Below, piece by piece: positions 60,165-64,000 of a DNA stretch of 64,000 nt. The notes below the pieces were generated by a model. It had not been told where the DNA came from. It did not search any database and was given only the letters and a program-made list of their open reading frames with translations. Made by a program: the position numbers and the translations under genes. Position 1 is the first letter of the stretch; every line of letters starts with the position of its first letter. The DNA comes from Catellatospora sp. KI3 (GTDB lineage Bacteria; Actinomycetota; Actinomycetes; Mycobacteriales; Micromonosporaceae), in contig NZ_JASAMB010000009.1 in the NCBI RefSeq assembly GCF_029948125.1, positions 62,001 through 126,000 of the forward strand. The letters run 5' to 3'.

Positions 60165-60489
60165 GCGCCGCCCCACCGGCTCGGCGTCACCGCCGCGGCG
60201 ACGTTGGGAAGGGTCCCTTCCACATCGGATTCCGATAAGAAGGGACCCGTCCTTTCGTGCGGGTAGGTTCGGCCGTCGCCGCTTGTCGATGTTCGTCGTC
60301 TATGGACAGAATGTGCTCTGGCGGCTGACCGGTTGACCGCGAACGGCGATCTTGCTGGGTTTGTGGGCGAAGATCGCGGCCCGTGGCAGAATTCGCGGCA
60401 GCCCGGGGGGCGGGGGAGCGCGCAGGTGTCGAGGGCACTTCTCGACCGGCGGCGGCGCCCCTCAGGCAGAGAAGGGGAGGCGCGGGTCG
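60165..60489. other. 325-bp spacer before the oxygenase pair
   Basis: It contains repeat family 2 copy 1, then an inverted GCGATCTT (60346-60353)/AAGATCGC (60370-60377) pair with a 16-base loop, then a G-rich stretch and the ribosome site AGGGGAGG at about 60472. No gene is seen. The promoter of the oxygenase pair should lie here but no clear hexamers stand out. Confidence 0.5.
60203..60257 (+). repeat. structured repeat family 2, copy 1
   Basis: It begins GTTGGGAAGGGTCCCTTC, continues with the palindrome ATCGGATTCCGAT (60224-60236) and ends with GAAGGGACCC. Left and right GGG(T/A)CCC words can pair, so the element folds as a long hairpin with palindromic modules. It follows the permease stop by 39 bp and may terminate that operon. 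The second copy is at 63443. Confidence 0.88.
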
Positions 60490-61719
60490 ATGCGCACAGC
60501 AGCACGGGCGGAAGCCCGCCTCGATGACGCGGGCAGCATCCTGGTCGCGCCACCGGCGCTGCGGGACCATGACCTGACCAGGGACTTCTTCGGGCGCGTG
60601 ATCACTCCGGAGGAACTTTCCTCCGGTGTGCCCGGGGTCGCCGGCAAGACCGTCTACCTGTGCGGAGACGTGTCGGCGGTGCGCGGCCGCGAACTCGACG
60701 GGGCCGCGAGGGTCTTCGTCGTCAGGGAGCTGTCACAGGGTCACGACGAGGTCGCGGGTGGACCTCGGCCGGTCGTGGACATCGGCCGGGTCCCTGTGCG
60801 CGTACACGGCGTGGGCGTGTACTACCGGCGCTTCTTCGACCGCGGCTCCGATCGCTTCGACCGGATCTGTGCGGAGCACACCTTCCAGTCCCTCACGGAG
60901 TCGACCAAGCCCGGTACGTCCCACCGCACCGGAATCTATCTGACCCCCGTCACGCAGGACCGCGACGAACTGCACTTCCGCCTGCTCCGGTGCTCCACGA
61001 ACCTGTCCGGGCCGACCGAGAACTTCCGGGCGACGGACACCGGCATCGTGGACGCCCTGAACGTCGAGGCGGCCGCTGTCTTCCGGAACCACGCACCGCT
61101 GAACCACGTGCTTGCGCAGGTCTACCGCAACACCCCGACCACCGCCGAGCGCAAGCAGGCCAAGGCGAAGATCTCGGCGCATGCCGACAAGACCAAGGAC
61201 ATGCCCGCCGACGGCATCATGGCCTTCTGCACCTTCTACGACGGTATCGAGCAGCTGCGCCCCATGGCCGACGACGCCTTCGACCACGGTGCGAACGGTG
61301 TCAGCGGCCTCACCAGGCTCCACTTCCGCCTCAAGGAGCCGGCCGGAGAACCTGCCGGACAGGCGCTCCCGCTCCAGTTCACCCTGACCCTGTATCCCGA
61401 CTCCGTGTTCTTCATGCCGCTGTCCACCAACCGGCTGTACACGCACGAGATCCGGCCTTCGACGCTGGACGCCCGCCTGCTCCCGACCCGCCTGGGGTAC
61501 GTGGTCCGCTGCTCCGGCGCCGAAGCCGTGCACAAGGACGGCCGGACGTTCCTCAAGCGGAGCGGCGACCTGGTCGAGCTGGGACCGCCCACCCCCGAGG
61601 GCATGGACGAGCTGCGCAGGCTGTACGCCGAGGAGAACCGGACCCGAGCCGTCGTCGACTACGGCGACGGGTTCCGCTTCAGCATGAACGCGGGAGACTA
61701 CCGTGCCCCCCGAATCTAG
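60490..61719 (+). CDS. AlkB-fold 2OG-Fe(II) oxygenase-like protein, large member of pair
   Basis: The 409-residue protein of unknown family shows a 2-oxoglutarate/iron oxygenase pattern in its second half. H231-x-D233 in KAKISAHADKTKD is followed by strands (GIMAFCTFY; PLQFTLTLYPDSVFFMPLSTNRLYTHEI with H319), then R340 in RLGYVVRCS for the 2OG carboxylate. HxD...H...R is the complete metal and cosubstrate set of the AlkB-like class. The first 200 residues (LTRDFFGRVITPEEL; VHGVGVYYRRFFDRG) are an extra domain that could hold a substrate. ATG 60490 has AGGGGAGG nine bases upstream. It overlaps the next oxygenase gene by 17 bp. Confidence 0.72.
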   Translation: MRTAARAEARLDDAGSILVAPPALRDHDLTRDFFGRVITPEELSSGVPGVAGKTVYLCGDVSAVRGRELDGAARVFVVRELSQGHDEVAGGPRPVVDIGRVPVRVHGVGVYYRRFFDRGSDRFDRICAEHTFQSLTESTKPGTSHRTGIYLTPVTQDRDELHFRLLRCSTNLSGPTENFRATDTGIVDALNVEAAAVFRNHAPLNHVLAQVYRNTPTTAERKQAKAKISAHADKTKDMPADGIMAFCTFYDGIEQLRPMADDAFDHGANGVSGLTRLHFRLKEPAGEPAGQALPLQFTLTLYPDSVFFMPLSTNRLYTHEIRPSTLDARLLPTRLGYVVRCSGAEAVHKDGRTFLKRSGDLVELGPPTPEGMDELRRLYAEENRTRAVVDYGDGFRFSMNAGDYRAPRI

Positions 61720-62473
61720 CCTGCCGGACGAAGTCCGCTCCTACGCACTGGTCGCCGCCGCCGATCTCTTCGAAGAGCTGTTCGCCTCGGCCCGGTTCGA
61801 GGACCTGGGGAAAGGCAGACTCGGGACCACAGTGGTCAAGTGCGACGAGACGGGTGGCATACCGCTGGTGCGGACGACCACCCGCTACCGCACCCCGGCG
61901 CAGCACTTCCAGCCCGTGCACGAGCGGCTGGCGCGACAGATCCAGGAGCGGGCGGAGTTGTCCGTCGGCTTCGACAACGCCCTCGTCGAGTGCTACACGA
62001 ACGCCTACCGGACCATGGGCAGCCACTCCGACCAGGCTCTCGACCTGGCGGACGGGTCGTTCATCGCCGTCTTCTCCTGCTACCGGCACCCCGGCGTGAG
62101 CCAGCCTCGGAAGCTGGTCTTCGAATCGAAGGAGCCCGGGGCCGACGGTTTCGAGATCCCGCTGGCGCACCACGGTGTCGTCGTGTTCTCCGTCGCCACG
62201 AATCGACTGCTCAGGCACAGGATCGTGCTGGACGCGGCCGGCCCGGTGCCCGACAACCAGTGGCTGGGCGTGACCTTCCGTACGTCGAAGACCTTCGTGC
62301 GGTTCCGGGACGGGGACGCGTACCTCCCGGACGGTGCGCGCCTTCTGCTGGCCGATGAGGAGCAGCGGGCCGAGTTCTACCGACTGCGGCGCCGGGAGAA
62401 CCAGGAGACGGACTTCGCCTACCCCCTCCTGACGTACACGGTCAGCGGGAGTGATCTGGTGCCGCCCGTCTGA
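61703..62473 (+). CDS. AlkB-like 2OG-Fe(II) oxygenase, small member of pair
   Basis: The 256-residue protein matches the AlkB plan closely: NALVECYTNAYRTMGSHSDQ gives H108-x-D110, the strand IAVFSCYRHPG, GVVVFSVATNRLLRHRIVL gives the distal H172, and WLGVTFRTSKTFVRF gives R193. All residues for iron and 2-oxoglutarate are present, so it should be active. AlkB-like enzymes hydroxylate or demethylate nucleic acids, proteins or small molecules; the substrate here is unknown. It starts inside the end of the upstream oxygenase gene (17-bp overlap), which implies coupled synthesis. Its N-terminal 90 residues are unlike those of its partner. Confidence 0.78.
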   Translation: MPPESSLPDEVRSYALVAAADLFEELFASARFEDLGKGRLGTTVVKCDETGGIPLVRTTTRYRTPAQHFQPVHERLARQIQERAELSVGFDNALVECYTNAYRTMGSHSDQALDLADGSFIAVFSCYRHPGVSQPRKLVFESKEPGADGFEIPLAHHGVVVFSVATNRLLRHRIVLDAAGPVPDNQWLGVTFRTSKTFVRFRDGDAYLPDGARLLLADEEQRAEFYRLRRRENQETDFAYPLLTYTVSGSDLVPPV

Positions 62474-62487
62474 CGACTGCGGGGAGC

Positions 62488-63019
62488 GTGGTCAGTAGGG
62501 TCCGCAGCGTGGCGGTGGAACTTGACGGGGTACGGGAAGTGGCGGCGCGGATCGCCGGTGAGTTGACCGCCGCCGGGGCCGTGGCGGTGGTGCTGGTCGG
62601 CAGTGTGGCGCGCGGTGACGCCCGGCCGACCTCGGACGTCGACCTGGTGGCGGTGGGCGAGGGGCCGGAGTACCGGTTGTCGGTCCGCGACGGGCGGCAG
62701 CCCCCGCGCCGCGGCGGTGATGCGCGGCCTGCTCGCGGTGCGGCTGGCCACGATCCTGGCGGTGCACCACCGCCTCCTCTACGACACCGAGAACCGGCTG
62801 TGGGATCTGGTTGCCGAGGCCGAGGGGCCGCAGTGGTCGGCCGCGCAGGACCTGGCCCTCGGCGTCACCCCGGGCACCGGCGGGGCGGCGGACCGGGCCG
62901 CCCTCGACCTCTATGCCGCGACCGCGCGGCGTACGCGGGAGCTGCTCGACGCGGAGCAGTCGGCGGTCGTGCGGCTGGCGCTGGAGACGGCGGGAATCCG
63001 GCAGCTTCCGTTGACATAA
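62488..63019 (+). pseudogene. nucleotidyltransferase gene with internal deletion and frameshift
   Basis: From GTG 62488 the first frame encodes a nucleotidyltransferase head with the active-site motif VLVGSVARGDARPTSDVDLVAV, where Gly-Ser and Asp-x-Asp bind nucleotide and metal. Soon after SVRDGRQ, near 62700, that frame becomes Arg/Pro-rich. A plausible tail continues in another frame from about 62715: MRGLLAVRLATILAVHHRLLYDTENRLWDLVAEAEG to residue IRQLPLT, stop 63019. Full-length relatives that I know have an additional helical region between these parts, so I infer a deletion plus frameshift. It begins 14 bp after the oxygenase stop. Sequencing error is possible but would not explain the missing middle. 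Confidence 0.6.
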
Positions 63020-63041
63020 TCTTAGATATAGCATTCGATCT
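63011..63041 (+). promoter_or_regulatory. AT-rich promoter immediately before the small secreted protein
   Basis: TTGACA at 63011-63016 is followed 17 bases later by TTCGAT (63034-63039), three bases before ATG 63042. The stretch is far more AT-rich than its surroundings and there is no ribosome site, so transcription may begin at the start codon or the true -10 lies elsewhere in TTAGATATAG. Confidence 0.5.
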
Positions 63042-63431
63042 ATGCGAAAGATTGCTCTCTTCTTTGCCGCTATTGCCGCGACGGTGCTGATGGGCGCCAC
63101 TCCGGCCGCGGCCGCGACCGGCTGGACCTTCCACAGCGGCGGGTACGACGACGACGTCTTCTTCCAGACGCCGTGCATGGACAAGGGCGCGCAGCTGCTG
63201 GCGGCCGGCACCATCGCCGACTACCAGTGCCGGGTCAACTCCGGCAACGGCTACTGGGACCTGTTCGTCGTCAGCGGCACGTGGACCTACCGCAGCGCCC
63301 ACTACAACAACGACGTCTTCGGCACCGCCTGCGCCAACGCCGGTCAGGCGCTGATCGCCAACGGCACCATCACCACGTACCAGTGCCGCTTCGACAACAC
63401 CAACTACGTCAAGCTCTGGGTCATCGTCTAA
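63042..63431 (+). CDS. small secreted protein with internal duplication (129 aa)
   Basis: It has a clear signal peptide (RKIALFFAAIAATVLMGATPAAAA). The mature part is two tandem units of about 50 residues: WTFHSGGYDDDVFFQTPCMDKGAQLLAAGTIADYQCR and WTYRSAHYNNDVFGTACANAGQALIANGTITTYQCR, each with two Cys. I do not recognise the family. It may be a small extracellular inhibitor, lectin or toxin-like protein stabilised by disulfides. The 5' end is AT-rich, with no ribosome site, suggesting leaderless expression and perhaps foreign origin. Confidence 0.82.
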   Translation: MRKIALFFAAIAATVLMGATPAAAATGWTFHSGGYDDDVFFQTPCMDKGAQLLAAGTIADYQCRVNSGNGYWDLFVVSGTWTYRSAHYNNDVFGTACANAGQALIANGTITTYQCRFDNTNYVKLWVIV

Positions 63432-63442
63432 CCCTCGCCGGA

Positions 63443-63495
63443 GTTGGGAAGGGACCCTTCTACATCGGATTCCGATAAGAAGGGTCCCTTCCTTG
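63443..63495 (+). repeat. structured repeat family 2, copy 2
   Basis: It is nearly identical to the copy at 60203 and in the same orientation, but the left word is GGGACCC and the right word GGGTCCC, the reverse of the first copy. Pairing is therefore kept in both. It lies between the convergent small-secreted and MFS genes. Confidence 0.88.
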
Positions 63496-63501
63496 CGCGG
63501 G

Positions 63502-64000
63502 CTAGGCGCGCCGGCGGTCGGCGGCGGCCTGGACCTCGTCGAGGGTGTCGGCGATGTCGGCGCCGGCCACCGCGTCGGGCAGGTCGTCCTCCATCCGGCG
63601 CAGCGGGCGGTAGGCCAGCCCGAGCAGGCCCCAGACCGCCAGCAGCAGGCCGCAGCCGACCAGGATGAGCCCGTTGCCGCGGCCGTCGCCCACGCCGACG
63701 ATCCGGCCGACGGTGCCGGCCAGCGCCCCGCCGGGTGCCAGCAGCGGCTGGACCGCCTCGGCCAGCGGCGGTGCGGTGAGGAACGCCAGCGGTGTCATCG
63801 CCACCGCGAGCATCTGGTTGGTCGCCAGCACCCGCCCCTGCAGGTCCAGCCCTACCTTGACCTGGATGATGGACAGCCAGTGGGCGTTGAGGACGCTCAG
63901 CGAGGCGTACCAGATGAGGCTGCCCACGGCCGCGACGGCCAGGGTCGGCCGCACTCCGACCAGCAGCGCGCCGAGGCCGACGCCGGAGACGAAGCCGACC
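63502..64000 (-). CDS. MFS transporter, C-terminal part (cut by window edge)
   Basis: The minus-strand frame is open from the right edge to the stop at 63502. It reads VGFVSGVGLGALLVGVRPTLAVAAVGSLIWYASLSVLNAHWLSIIQVKVGLDLQGRVLATNQMLAVAMTPLAFLTAPPLAEAV, then a final helix and a charged tail (DDLPDAVAGADIADTLDEVQAAADRRRA). This is the last third of an EntS-like major-facilitator exporter, where the VGLDLQGRVLATNQM segment is typical. The start lies outside the window. An internal GTG at 63954 is not the true start. Confidence 0.85.
   Translation of the reverse strand, partial: VGFVSGVGLGALLVGVRPTLAVAAVGSLIWYASLSVLNAHWLSIIQVKVGLDLQGRVLATNQMLAVAMTPLAFLTAPPLAEAVQPLLAPGGALAGTVGRIVGVGDGRGNGLILVGCGLLLAVWGLLGLAYRPLRRMEDDLPDAVAGADIADTLDEVQAAADRRRA

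Noticed and set aside
60490..62473. Idea that the two oxygenases are a duplicated gene
   Set aside because: Apart from the metal and 2OG motifs their sequences, lengths and N-terminal domains differ, so a recent duplication is not supported.

Overview
The window is very GC-rich, densely coded DNA with GTG/TTG starts, many 1-4 bp start/stop overlaps, SigE-family sigma factors and TAGGGT-like -10 boxes. This fits a high-GC actinomycete. I infer the family Micromonosporaceae from the style of the genes and of the GATC-rich intergenic repeats, but no rRNA or other taxonomic marker is present.

Layout. 1-14.2 kb holds mostly small housekeeping and regulatory genes: a Sel1-type membrane protein, an SDR oxidoreductase with a striking double operator, a cupin, a Pro/Ser-rich secreted protein with 72-bp repeats, YjbR and Asp/Glu-racemase proteins, a DUF402 protein, a large membrane protein, two SigE sigma factors each coupled to a membrane-anchored partner, and TetR regulators. 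14.4-20.3 kb holds furA-katG, an NAD-dependent DNA ligase, and a divergent MarR/glyoxalase pair around a perfect palindrome. 20.5-27.6 kb is a tightly coupled five-gene operon: SWIM-like zinc protein, unknown protein, vWA protein, MoxR AAA+ ATPase and DUF5682 protein. It is the best candidate here for an unusual multi-component system. 28-39.3 kb starts with a secreted carbohydrate-binding protein, followed by a sugar locus: a DeoR/LacI hybrid regulator and heparinase-II/III-like enzyme diverge from a 2-hydroxyacid dehydrogenase, DUF2264 protein, solute-binding lipoprotein, two permeases and a YesL-like protein. 39.6-60.2 kb holds membrane proteins, a HelD-type RNA polymerase motor, an NmrA-type reductase, esterases/hydrolases with a TetR regulator, a Ser/Thr kinase, a MFS exporter with TetR, a two-component system and a FtsX-type ABC transporter. 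60.2-63.5 kb is a small block bounded by two copies of a structured repeat. It contains two overlapping genes that both read as AlkB-fold 2OG-Fe(II) oxygenases, a nucleotidyltransferase with an apparent internal deletion, and a small duplicated secreted protein. The window ends inside a MFS transporter.

How genes work together. The clearest functional units are: furA repressing katG; the sugar locus, probably importing and cleaving an acidic oligosaccharide under control of CGAACA arrays and using an ATPase encoded elsewhere; the MoxR-vWA operon, probably an ATP-driven chaperone or conflict system; the oxygenase pair, possibly a two-subunit or sequential oxygenase; and several repressor-target pairs with palindromes visible between them. 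Three families of palindromic intergenic repeats recur across the window.
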